From CAVOAK01 sp965217615 (GTDB lineage: Bacteria > Pseudomonadota > Alphaproteobacteria > UBA8366 > CAVOAK01), in contig CBDCIT010000032.1 of the NCBI GenBank assembly GCA_965217615.1, positions 62,001-126,000 of the forward strand: a stretch of 64,000 nucleotides of DNA, written 5' to 3'. Positions 53,547 to 62,141 of the stretch are shown piece by piece. The translations under genes were made by a program, and so were the position numbers. Within the stretch, counting starts at the first letter, position 1, and the number at the start of each line of letters is the position of its first letter. Under the pieces are notes generated by a model. That model was given only the letters and a program-made list of their open reading frames with translations. It ran no database searches and was not told where the DNA came from.

Positions 53547-54332
53547 TCACCGCGCATCCGTAAGATGTTTCAGTGCCGCATCATGGGACCGCGCGTCACC
53601 GGTGGCCAGAAAGCGTGGTCCTGAGTCGATGGTCAGCGCGCGCCCCTGCCAGTCGGTGATGATGCCGCCCGCCCCTTGGACGATGGGTGCGAGCGCACAG
53701 TAGTCGTAGATGTGACAGGCGACCTCCAGCCCGACATCGATATGGCCGTCGGCAATACGCCCGAAGGCGTAACAGTTTCCGCCGTAGACCGTCCATTTCG
53801 CCGCTGATCTAAGCCGTTCAAATGCCGAGCGTTCCTCGCCAGTGAAAGCGTCAGGCGAACTGGTGCAAATCAATGCCTGCGAGAGGTCGGAGCATTCGCG
53901 CACGCGGATCTGACGCCCGTTGTAAGTAGTCGGCCCGCCGGCGACACCGATCCATCGCTCCGCAGTGCAGGGCTGGTCGATTACGCCTAGGGCGGGGACG
54001 CCGTGTCGAGCGAGCGCGATAAGGGTCCCGAATACCGGTAGGCCGGCTATAAATGCCTTGGTACCATCGATCGGATCGACCACCCATACGAACTCCGCGC
54101 CTTCGTGCAGTGAGCCAAGTTCCTCGCCGATGATTCCGTGCTCAGGATACTCGGCTTCGATTGCCCGGCGGATCGCTGCTTCCGCCTCGCGATCGACCGG
54201 CGTCACCGGCGTCGAATCGCTTTTCTCCAGGACCTCCTTGAAACCGCCGAACCCGGCCCGAATGATGGTCCCGCTCTTATCGGCGAGGCGATGGGCGAAG
54301 CCCACAAAGTATTCCAATTCATTCTCGGTCAT
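53547..54332 (-). CDS. Inositol-monophosphatase-family phosphatase (HisN-like)
   Basis: This protein is about 261 residues long. Metal-binding motifs are IIGEELGSLHEG, the hallmark WVVDPIDGTKAFIAG near residues 85-100, and the C-terminal CHIYDYCALAPIVQGAGG. KAFI after DGT, with YGGNCYAFGRIADGHIDV, is closest to the histidinol-phosphatase HisN subgroup. The protein is a Mg-dependent phosphomonoesterase, but the substrate is uncertain. The ATG at 54347 is an alternative start. The gene stands alone between two catabolic genes. Confidence 0.85.
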   Translation of the reverse strand: MTENELEYFVGFAHRLADKSGTIIRAGFGGFKEVLEKSDSTPVTPVDREAEAAIRRAIEAEYPEHGIIGEELGSLHEGAEFVWVVDPIDGTKAFIAGLPVFGTLIALARHGVPALGVIDQPCTAERWIGVAGGPTTYNGRQIRVRECSDLSQALICTSSPDAFTGEERSAFERLRSAAKWTVYGGNCYAFGRIADGHIDVGLEVACHIYDYCALAPIVQGAGGIITDWQGRALTIDSGPRFLATGDARSHDAALKHLTDAR

Positions 54333-54447
54333 ATCAGACTCGCCCATTCCTTTAAATACCGAAGCTCCTGGTTCGGGAAGAAAGCCGTCCCACGGGCCAC
54401 GGCCGTCGGAACTAATCCTAGCATACGGCGCAATGGTCGCAGACTGA

Positions 54448-55503
54448 TTAGGCGGCGAGACGCGCAGCCGCCGTCATGTTGCGGAGCTTGTCGAGCGCAA
54501 GCCGGCGACCGAGAAACACTAGACCGCAGTCAGGGGCGAGGAGCAATCGCTCCTTCTCAACATGACGAAGAGCCAACGTAATCCGCTCGTGAATTTCCTC
54601 TACCGTTTCGACACGGCTCTCGGCGATTGCAATCACGCCCAGGACGATGGTGGTGTTGCGGAAACGCGGAAGCAGGTTCGAGAGATCGTTGTGACGATGG
54701 GCATCCTCGAGACTCACTTGGTCGAGCGGCGCGGCGTCGAGCGCCTCGGCCAATTCCAGGTAGGCCTCCTTCGGCGCCTTCGGATAATCTGGATCGTCCA
54801 ACCTATCAGGATATCCACAGCAAACATGCGTGATTTTCATGACCTTCTGCGGCAGCCCGTCGAAACAACGCACCAGATTTTGCAAGCCGTAATCGAGCGC
54901 TTGCGCGGGCCTTCGCGCGAACAGTGGCTCGTCCACTTGGATATGGGAGCAGCCGGCCTTGGCTAAGGCGCGAACCTCTGCATTCAATGCCTTGGCGAGA
55001 GCCTCCCCCAGTTTCACTGGATTGCCGTAGAAACGGTCCACCGTTGAGTCGGCGATCGTCATTGGACCAGGCAGGGTGATCTTCACCGGCCGCTCTGTGA
55101 CCTCCTGCGCCACTCGCCAGTCCCTCGGCAGGAATGGCTCGCCCACGGAAATTCGACCGGTCACAGTTGGCACCAAGGCGCGGTAAAAGCCGCGCATTAC
55201 GTGCTCTTCCAACTGCTCGAAGTCGAATCCCTGGAGATGACGGCAATGGTAGTAGATGTAATTCTCTCTTCGGATTTCACCGTCCGTCGGAATATCTACG
55301 CCGGCCTCAACCTGATCGCGTACAACCTCATGGGTCGCGCGAACGAAAAGGTCCTCCGCCTTGGCATCGCTCGATGCTAGCGCCTCGGCATAGGCAACCG
55401 TCGGGATCCGGTGGTCACGCCCATTCGGCAATTTGAACCAATCAGGTATTGAAACGTAGTTGGGCTTTGGATAGGCGCCAATCGTCGTGGTCAGCAAGGC
55501 CAT
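54448..55503 (-). CDS. MetE C-terminal-like (cobalamin-independent methionine synthase family) protein
   Basis: This protein of about 351 residues corresponds to the catalytic half of MetE only (Meth_synt_2 fold). Putative zinc ligands are His and Cys in ITHVCCGYPD, an acidic residue around VSLEDAHRHND and Cys in LLAPDCGLVF. The start ATG 55503 (MALLTTTIGAYPKP) follows GGGGGAAAGAAG. Lacking the folate-binding N-terminal half, such proteins may accept methyl groups from other donors. With betaine catabolism all around, a betaine- or corrinoid-linked homocysteine methylation is conceivable. Function beyond family is unknown. Confidence 0.8.
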   Translation of the reverse strand: MALLTTTIGAYPKPNYVSIPDWFKLPNGRDHRIPTVAYAEALASSDAKAEDLFVRATHEVVRDQVEAGVDIPTDGEIRRENYIYYHCRHLQGFDFEQLEEHVMRGFYRALVPTVTGRISVGEPFLPRDWRVAQEVTERPVKITLPGPMTIADSTVDRFYGNPVKLGEALAKALNAEVRALAKAGCSHIQVDEPLFARRPAQALDYGLQNLVRCFDGLPQKVMKITHVCCGYPDRLDDPDYPKAPKEAYLELAEALDAAPLDQVSLEDAHRHNDLSNLLPRFRNTTIVLGVIAIAESRVETVEEIHERITLALRHVEKERLLLAPDCGLVFLGRRLALDKLRNMTAAARLAA

Positions 55504-55726
55504 TGACTTCTTTCCCCCTTCTTGGCTAGTCGGCGCGGTGCTTTCATGCCGCCAGCGATAATGTGGGATCCAAACCCGGCCCGGGTCTATCGCAAAGCGC
55601 CGGTGCTGATTGGATCTCGCAAACACATCCGAATTGGATACTTCGAGCCAGCTTTATCCTAATTGAAAGAAATTCCCTTACGGCCGGGTAGCAATTCCTG
55701 CACCTTCGAATACTGACCAAACTCAA

Positions 55727-56278
55727 TTAAATATCAATAAGTGGTTCCAGGAGCGGAGCGTAGTACCCGAATTCAGGCACCGTAATTCCGAAGACTTTTC
55801 CGGCATCGTCCCAGCGCCTAAGCTGAATCGCCTCTTGACTATGGGGGCTGGACCAAAAATTCTGGGCTTCCTTGCCGGACATTGGCCCTCCTTGCAGGCT
55901 AAGCGTGCGTCGGGAAGGAGGCGAAAGACACTCCAGGTAACTCGGCTCAACACAGCAGAGATAGCGCTTGGCTTCCACGTGCAAGCGCACCGGCTCGCAA
56001 ACCTCGGGACCGAAGAATTGCCTCAGATGGCGTCCGCCAACGACGTCGTGGTGGCGATGCCAGTCGTCGTCCACGGAGGCGTCCTGGACCAGGTGACCGA
56101 AGTCGTGCATCAGCGCCGCAACGATGAGCGCCTCAGGCGCGCCATCCGCCTCCGCCCGCGACGCGGTTTGGAGCATGTGCTCTGCAATTGTAACCTGTTC
56201 GCCCAGATAAACTGCACCGCCCCGTACGGCAAATATCCGGGCAAGATCGGCGACGACGCGCGCCTTGGTCTTGGTCAT
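55727..56278 (-). CDS. tmpB: TmpB/PhnZ-type HD-domain mixed-valent diiron oxygenase
   Basis: This HD-domain protein is about 183 residues long. Residues known in PhnZ/TmpB recur at the right spacings: Tyr and Glu three apart in VYLGEQ, then His seven further in IAEHMLQT, the HD pair in LMHDFGHLV, His in DDWHRHHDVVGG, HVEAK with His and Lys four apart, and Asp in RRWDDAGKV. PhnZ and TmpB oxidatively cleave the C-P bond of alpha-hydroxyphosphonates. It starts 16 bases after tmpA in the same transcript. With TmpA it would turn 2-trimethylaminoethylphosphonate into glycine betaine and phosphate. The start chosen is ATG 56278. Confidence 0.82.
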   Translation of the reverse strand: MTKTKARVVADLARIFAVRGGAVYLGEQVTIAEHMLQTASRAEADGAPEALIVAALMHDFGHLVQDASVDDDWHRHHDVVGGRHLRQFFGPEVCEPVRLHVEAKRYLCCVEPSYLECLSPPSRRTLSLQGGPMSGKEAQNFWSSPHSQEAIQLRRWDDAGKVFGITVPEFGYYAPLLEPLIDI

Positions 56279-56294
56279 GCTGCTTCTTCGCTTC

Positions 56295-57485
56295 CTATTG
56301 TGGTATCCCGTCCGAGATCCGGCGCAAGAGCGAGTCGAGCGCATCGCGATCGGCGTAGCAGCCCTGCAGATGACGGTGTTCATGGGCCGAATACTCTCGC
56401 CGGCCGTGAAGGACGCGCCGGTTGTCGACGATGAAAAGATCGCCTGGTGTCAGGCTGAATGAGACCTCGGCGTCCCAGTCGCGCAAGAGCTGGCCGAAGT
56501 GCCTGTAGGCGGCATAGAAATCCGTCATGACAGCAGTCGGAAGTTCGAAGGCCGCAGCAGAACGGTTGTTGTAGCGGATTGCTGTAACTGCACCTTTCCG
56601 ATCAACCGCAATCAGCCGGCCGCTTGCCCGAAGATCGGTATTGCGATCGGTGAAACGGAAGGGCACCTCATAGCGCGAGAGAAGATCGAAATGGCCTGGT
56701 GCCTCTGCACGGAGCCTTTCCTCCGCCAGGAATCCGTCGACGACAAGTGACGCGCCGCCGGACCCCGTTGCAGCCAGGCAGTGCAGTAGTTGCAGACCCG
56801 GCACGGGATCGCGGTAGGGGTTGTCGGTGTGCACGCCTAGAGCCGCGGCCGTGTAAGCCAAATTGTTGGGTCGCGGTTTCAATATCACGTCGAAGACGCG
56901 CCCGTAGTTGGTCTCCCGAACGTGACCGAAGAGTTCCGCCACACGGGCAACCTGACCCGTTTCCGTCGGAACACCGCGCAGCATAGCGAACCCGTATGTG
57001 CGAACCATGTGCAACCAGTTTCCGAGCGCCCACCGGCTCGCCGTGACCTCCACATAATCGGCGGACGGTAGCTCCTGCGTAAGTTCGCGGCCCCAAAAAC
57101 AAGCGATCAAGTATCGCTCGCGACGTCCCGCGTCGTTATAGGAATTGGAACGCAACCAGTGGGCATCGATCACTCCCGCATGTCCCTCGGGTGCAAAGCA
57201 CAGCGAGAGGTTGCCAGATCGAGTGACCGAGGCATCGGTTACCACGAGCTCGTCGGGGAGGGTGGTGATATCGAAAAGTCGCTGGCCGCTGACCTCGTCC
57301 CTGCAAAGCGAGCAGCCGCAGTTGTCCCGCAGCCACTGAACTTGGAACTGACTCGCACACCCGTCGCTCCACCGAACTGACACGCTCTCCCCCCGATTGG
57401 ACACGCGCGCGATCCGGCCGCGTTCCGTCTCATCGCCGGCGTGCGGTCGCAGCTCGGAAATCTTCCTCGGGCGAGCTTGTGTCAT
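56295..57485 (-). CDS. tmpA: TmpA-type 2-oxoglutarate dioxygenase (2-trimethylaminoethylphosphonate hydroxylase)
   Basis: This protein is about 396 residues long, starting MTQARPRKISELRPH (57485). The N-terminal Zn-binding module QWLRDNCGCSLCRDEVSGQR resembles gamma-butyrobetaine hydroxylase. The dioxygenase domain carries the His-Asp pair in GVHTDNPYRDPVPGLQLLHC and the distal His in DNRRVLHGRREYSAHEHRHL. Trimethyllysine or butyrobetaine hydroxylation would be alternatives. The HD-domain partner immediately downstream, as in TmpA/TmpB and PhnY/PhnZ, makes a phosphonate substrate more likely, and the surrounding betaine genes favour the trimethyl form over aminoethylphosphonate. Confidence 0.8.
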   Translation of the reverse strand: MTQARPRKISELRPHAGDETERGRIARVSNRGESVSVRWSDGCASQFQVQWLRDNCGCSLCRDEVSGQRLFDITTLPDELVVTDASVTRSGNLSLCFAPEGHAGVIDAHWLRSNSYNDAGRRERYLIACFWGRELTQELPSADYVEVTASRWALGNWLHMVRTYGFAMLRGVPTETGQVARVAELFGHVRETNYGRVFDVILKPRPNNLAYTAAALGVHTDNPYRDPVPGLQLLHCLAATGSGGASLVVDGFLAEERLRAEAPGHFDLLSRYEVPFRFTDRNTDLRASGRLIAVDRKGAVTAIRYNNRSAAAFELPTAVMTDFYAAYRHFGQLLRDWDAEVSFSLTPGDLFIVDNRRVLHGRREYSAHEHRHLQGCYADRDALDSLLRRISDGIPQ

Positions 57486-57910
57486 CCCAACCGCAATGCT
57501 CCGGACGAGCGGCTTCGTCAGCTCAAATTTGGGCCGTCGCGCGCCGAATTGCAATGCACTATGCTAAGTTCGCGCCCTCAGGGCATATATCGGTTCTCAA
57601 TGTGAGGATGTCATTTACAATAACTTGCAACCACCAGGCGGTCCCAACCGTGGGATTTGTGCGGACCGCGCTGTTCGATTATAGACTGCTTGCTTCTTGT
57701 TCCGTCGCCAAACTGATGCGACGTTTGAGTAGTACCACAACAGCGCCCGCTTGCATGCAGAGCAAGAAGAGAATAGAAGGCGTGTCGATATGTGCAAGCG
57801 TAGTTGGGCTCAAGTTCGAAGCGGTAAATGGTTGCGCACGAAATTGGCTGCTGACAATTTGACCCCCCCCTTAAATACGCGGCCATTTTTCGCACAACTG
57901 CCTACCGGTC
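57486..57910. other. Gap between tmpA and IS21 copy 2
   Basis: No convincing gene is seen in these 425 bp. They must contain the tmpAB promoter, which I could not locate. Near 57852-57870 the string CAATTTGACCCCCCCC resembles the iterated end repeats of the adjacent IS21 (CAATATTGACCCCC), possibly a remnant of an older end. The sequence shows no flgD similarity even though the other side of IS21 is flgD. Confidence 0.5.
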
Positions 57911-57937
57911 TGTCAATCGGCGTCCAAAATTGACCCC

Positions 57938-58843
57938 CTATCGGCGTGCAATATTGACCCCCTGAGTGGCACGGCGGAGGTTGTCCCGGTAGTCAATAGG
58001 GGGGCGTGCGGCTTCGTGTAGCGCCTTGCGGTGCGCGGAGCGAAGCCGCGTGGGCTTGACGTATACGTCAAGCCTGTTGACCCACCGGGGCAAGCGGGCC
58101 GCAGGCACGGCCGGCGTCCGGTCAGGAGCGGTTCTTGAAGCGCCAGCTCTCGTTTCGATGATCTCGCAATGGTGGGTCAGGCGGTCGAGCAGGGCTGTGG
58201 TCATCTTGGGGTCGCCGAAGACGGAGGGCCATTCGCCGAAAGCGAGGTTGGTGGTGACGATGATCGAGGTGCGCTCGTAGAGCCGGCTCATCAGGTGGAA
58301 CAGCAGCTGGCCGCCGGCCTGGGCGAAGGGCAGGTAGCCGAGTTCGTCGAGGATGACGAAGTCGCGTCGGACGAGTTGGTCCGCGGTACGGCCCTGGCGT
58401 CCGGAGCGGAGTTCGGCCTCGAGGTGGTTGACCAGGTCGACGACGTTGTAGCAGCGGCCACGGGCGCCCTTTCTGATACAGGCGCGGGCGATGGCGACGG
58501 CGAGATGGGTCTTGCCGGTGCCGGTGCCGCCGACCAGCACGATGTTGCGCTTGCTCTCCAGGAAGTCGCCGCCGGCGAGTTCCTGGATCAGGGGCTCATT
58601 GCCCGGGGAAGCGGCGAAGTCGAAGTCGGCCAGCTCCTTGGCCGTCGGCAGCTTGGCGGACGTCATCTGGTACTTGATGGAGCGCGCCTGCTTGTCGGCG
58701 ACCTCGGTCTGCAGCAGCGTACCGATGATCTGTTGCACCGGATGACGGCGCTTGAGCCCGTCGGCGAGGATGTCGTCGTAGGCGGCGCGCATGCCTGCAA
58801 GCTTCAGCGCCGTCATCATCGCCAGCACATCATGACGCTCCAT
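57938..58843 (-). CDS. istB: IstB-like IS21 helper ATPase, copy 2
   Basis: This 301-residue AAA+ ATPase is the full-length version of the copy at 11089-11940. It has GGTGTGKTH (Walker A) and the arginine-rich C-terminal tail RDNLRRATQGVNIARR retained. The only internal protein difference seen beyond the tail is Val for Ala before GGTGTGK, plus Met for Ile in DPKMTTALLD. It overlaps the istA 3' end by 14 bases. Confidence 0.93.
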   Translation of the reverse strand: MERHDVLAMMTALKLAGMRAAYDDILADGLKRRHPVQQIIGTLLQTEVADKQARSIKYQMTSAKLPTAKELADFDFAASPGNEPLIQELAGGDFLESKRNIVLVGGTGTGKTHLAVAIARACIRKGARGRCYNVVDLVNHLEAELRSGRQGRTADQLVRRDFVILDELGYLPFAQAGGQLLFHLMSRLYERTSIIVTTNLAFGEWPSVFGDPKMTTALLDRLTHHCEIIETRAGASRTAPDRTPAVPAARLPRWVNRLDVYVKPTRLRSAHRKALHEAARPPIDYRDNLRRATQGVNIARR

Positions 58844-60353
58844 GACCGGCCTCCCTCAGGCGGTCGTAGCGGCGGCAGTCGGCCACCGGCTGGTGGCGAA
58901 GCTGCAGGCCCTCGGGCGTTGGGATGGCCGGCGGCGGCTGCTGCTGGCACTGCCGGGCGAGGATGTTGAGCACAACATCAGCGCTGCAGGCGCCGCAGGC
59001 GAGCGCTTCGGCGCAGGCCGCCTCGACCGCCTCCAGCCCGTCCTCCAGCACCGCCGCGAGGATCCTCACGAACTGCCTGTCACCGTCGTTGCAACCCGTC
59101 AGCCGCGCCCGTATGCGGCCCAGCGCGCCGGGCAGTTGCCAACCCTTGAAAGGCGCGCCATTCCTCAGCGCACCGGGCTTCCGTGTCAGGATCGGCACGT
59201 AGTGCCATGGATTGCAGGCGATCTCACCGCGTCCAAAGCTCCGGGGGTGTTCGGCAACAGTCTCGCCATCCTGGCGGATGACAATACGATCGGCATAGGC
59301 CCGCACGTCGACCGTCCGCCCGACGGCGCGGGCCGCCACGCTGTAGTGGTTGTTGTCGAAGCGCACCAGACAGGTCTTGGAGACCGATACCTCGGTGGCG
59401 TGGAAGCCGTCGAAGGGGCCGCGATAGGCCATCAGGAAGGGCCGCTCCTCCTCGAACACCTGCCACACCGTCTTGCCCTCGATCGTCGGATGCGGCCGCT
59501 TCTTGGCGTCCTCGATACACCGATCCATCAGCCACGCGTTGATCTCGGCGTAGGAGCCGCCCCGCGGGATGGGCACGAACAGGCGGCCGCGGAGGTAACC
59601 CACCTGCCTCTCGACCTGGCCCTTCTCCCAGCCCGCACCCGGAGTGCACGCCACCGGCTCCACCAGATGGTGGGAGCACAGCTCCAGAAAGCGCCGGTTG
59701 TAGGCGCGCTCCTTGCCCACGAAGACCATGCTCACCGCCGTCTTCATGTTGTCGTAGATGCCCCGCCGGCAGACCCCGCCGAAGAAGTGGAAGGCCCGTT
59801 CGTGCGCCTCGAACACCATCTCCTGGCTCTCGCGCGGGAAGATCTGAACCAGCTGCATGCGGCTGTAGCAGAGCCGCATGTGCGCTGCCTTCACCTTGGT
59901 CGTCACACCCGACAGGCGCGCGTACTCGTGGCTCCAGTCGAACTGGTAGGCCTCGCCGGGATCGAAGCTCAGCGGCACAAAACCCTGCGACGGCGACAAC
60001 AGCCGCCACCGCCGACGCCAGGTCCTGGCGTAGCGGCGCACCGCGTCGTAGCCGCCGCCATAGCCCAGAGCCGCAAGGTCTTCATGAATCCGCAGCAGAG
60101 AAAAGCGGTCCCGGCGCGGCTTCTTCTCGTTGGCCTCAAGCCGGCGCTCCAATTCCTCCACCCACGGCCCCAGCTTCGGCATCGGCTGGATCTTGCGCTC
60201 GTAGCTGTACGAGGTCTCATCACCCCGAACCACCTTGCGCACCGTGTTCTTCGAAACCCTCAAATCCCGGGCGATCTTCTTGATCGGTACGCCCCTCACC
60301 AGATGATCCCGACGGATCCGCGCAATCGTCTCCACAACCAGCATCTCCCCCAC
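58830..60353 (-). CDS. istA: IstA-like IS21 transposase, copy 2
   Basis: This is a 507-residue DDE transposase with the same motifs as copy 1. Substitutions relative to copy 1 include Glu for Ala in SYSYERKIQP, Met for Leu in QPMPKL, Phe for Leu in DRFSLLRIHE, His for Arg in RAFHFFGG and Gly for Arg in PRGGSYAE. The frame is complete. Both copies are in the same orientation, 46.9 kb apart. Confidence 0.93.
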   Translation of the reverse strand: MGEMLVVETIARIRRDHLVRGVPIKKIARDLRVSKNTVRKVVRGDETSYSYERKIQPMPKLGPWVEELERRLEANEKKPRRDRFSLLRIHEDLAALGYGGGYDAVRRYARTWRRRWRLLSPSQGFVPLSFDPGEAYQFDWSHEYARLSGVTTKVKAAHMRLCYSRMQLVQIFPRESQEMVFEAHERAFHFFGGVCRRGIYDNMKTAVSMVFVGKERAYNRRFLELCSHHLVEPVACTPGAGWEKGQVERQVGYLRGRLFVPIPRGGSYAEINAWLMDRCIEDAKKRPHPTIEGKTVWQVFEEERPFLMAYRGPFDGFHATEVSVSKTCLVRFDNNHYSVAARAVGRTVDVRAYADRIVIRQDGETVAEHPRSFGRGEIACNPWHYVPILTRKPGALRNGAPFKGWQLPGALGRIRARLTGCNDGDRQFVRILAAVLEDGLEAVEAACAEALACGACSADVVLNILARQCQQQPPPAIPTPEGLQLRHQPVADCRRYDRLREAGHGAS

Positions 60354-60460
60354 CTCGTCTGTCCAAACAACAAGGTGTGTTAAAAATCACAAAACCAGGG
60401 GGGTCAATTTTGGACGCCGATAACCCCCAATAGGGGGTCAATATTCCACGCCGAACAACA

Positions 60461-60537
60461 GCCAGGTCCACTAACGCCAGATCACTCTTCGAACCATCGG
60501 CGTTAACCGCCAAGCCCTGTGGTGCACTGATTTCCAT
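60461..60537 (-). pseudogene. flgD: flgD (hook cap/assembly protein), first 25 codons only
   Basis: The ATG at 60537 begins 11 bases after the fliK stop, behind GAGGATC. The product reads MEISAPQGLAVNADGSKSDL then ALVDL, the variable N-terminus seen before the conserved FlgD domain, and is then cut by IS21 copy 2. The identification rests on the fliK-flgD gene order usual in alphaproteobacteria and on the start pattern. The rest of the gene is not in the window. FlgD is required for hook polymerisation. Confidence 0.6.
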
Positions 60538-60548
60538 TACCTAGATCC

Positions 60549-62141
60549 TCACACTTCGACGTTGATCAGTTTGTCGCTTGCGTATTCCTGGGGCGGCGCT
60601 TCGGCATCTCCATTCGCGTCCGCTGCTTCCTCGTCGCCTTGCTCGCCGGTGCCTGGTGCCGACTGGTCGGCGAGTTCGCGGTTAGAGGCGCTGCCATCGC
60701 TCCGCAGATTGAAGCTCAGGCTACCGGTGTCCGTTTTCAAACCGGCATCCTCCAACGCTTGCTGCAGACCGCGGGCGTCGCGCTGCAGCATTTCCAGAGT
60801 CTCTGGTTTCTCTACGGCAATTTGAGCAACCACTCGGCCCTGCGCCATGATTTCCAACTTAACGTCCACGCGTCCGAGTTCCGGCGGGTTGAGCTTGATA
60901 GAGATATGATCGGCGCCCTGGCCAACCGCCTTCTGAATTTGGACGGCTATTTGGGTTGTAACTGCACGCGGCGCGGCTAGTGCTCTCGGCGGCTGCGGCG
61001 GGGCTACTTGGGTTGCACGGACGACCTGTGCGCCGAAGTCCGCCTGACCTGTACTGCCTGAAATGCTGTTCGGACCGCCGGGTTGGGTCGGTTGGCCACC
61101 CGCCGCGCTACGTGCGGCAGCAGCCTAGGTCGATGACACGGCAGCCGTCAGGTGGCCGGTCTCGCTCGCGACGCCGGCAACGGAATTAGCGGCTGCGTTG
61201 GGTAGTGCCTGTCCGCCGCCATTCGTGCCATTTGAAGTCGATTGATTGCCGGTCTGTCCGGAGCCGGCACCGGTCCGCGAGCCGTTTGTGGTGGAAGCAG
61301 ACAATGCAAGCGCCTCTTCGGCGGTGACGTCGGCCGCCGCGCTGCTAACTGACTGAGCCACAAGGCTTGCATTAGATGAGATGTTGCTTACGGGTTGTGA
61401 AACCAGGGGTTCCGTAGCGCTAGCTATGGTTATATTTGCAGGTAGTTGGTTACTTCCTTGGCCATTGGCGTTGTTGCCGCTATCCGCAGGAAGGTTCTGA
61501 ACGACTGGTTTAACCAGCGCGTTCGAAGTCTCATTGCCCGTTACGACCTGCGCACCCGAGACATTGCTTGTGGTGGGCGCATTGGACAAAGACCCCGGCG
61601 CCGAGTTCAAGCTTGCATTCGTCCTGCCGGCGGCCTGGGCGAAGACGTCGGATATGATGCTGCTGCCTTGTTCGGCGATGGCGACGTCGTCTGCATTGTT
61701 TGCAGTGCCGTTGTCAGCGCCACTCGCTGCAGACGCCACTACACTATCGCTAGGCGCATCGCTCTCATCGTAGGTGGTGGTAGGAGCAGTGCTCGTACCG
61801 TTCACGCGCTCGCGGCCGCTTGGAGCGTCATTGCTGTCGGGCCGGTCGCGCAAATCGCCCGCATCGGACGATTGGGAGTTGTCGGTGTGCGAGTCGGCGC
61901 CCTCCGAAACGTCGTCGCTCGCACGGACTGGCGGCACGGTTCCTTCGTTGACGGCTGTTCGCGACTCGAGATCAAGCTGTTCGCCGTAACGCAAGACGCC
62001 GGTCTTGTGTTGAATGACGCCCTGAATCAGCGAAGCGAAGATAAGGTCCGTTATGTCCTGGCCATTGGGCTGGCCGTTCTTGTTGTCACCAATATCTGTG
62101 GAGCCGGCGACGGGTTGGCTGTTTATTGTTGTTATTGTCAT
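60549..62141 (-). pseudogene. fliK: fliK (flagellar hook-length control) with in-frame amber codon
   Basis: One continuous frame runs from ATG 62141 to a stop at 60549, broken only by a TAG at 61127-61125 (codon 339). Before it lies a low-complexity Ser/Thr/Asn/Gly/Ala-rich export domain. After it about 80 further open codons (…RATQVAPPQPPRALAAP…) lead into the conserved C-terminal domain: QIQKAVGQGADHISIKLNPP, ELGRVDVKLEIMAQGRVVAQ and ETLEMLQRDARGLQQALEDA. FliK measures hook length and switches export specificity through that C-terminal domain, so the amber should inactivate it unless suppressed. It is followed by the flgD fragment. Confidence 0.88.

Larger units (their letters stand above)
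57911..60460 (-). mobile_element. IS21-family insertion sequence, copy 2
   Basis: It begins TGTCAATCGGCGTCC and ends …CCGAACAACA. The left end has two iterated repeats ending TTGACCCCCT (one more than copy 1) and the right end has two in inverted form. istA and istB are on the minus strand. It lies within codon 26 of flgD, but no target duplication and no flgD remainder are found on its left. Confidence 0.94.

Noticed and set aside
57479..57862. A 127-codon plus-strand frame upstream of tmpA.
   Set aside because: Composition and start context do not look coding and no family features are visible; it overlaps the expected tmpAB promoter.
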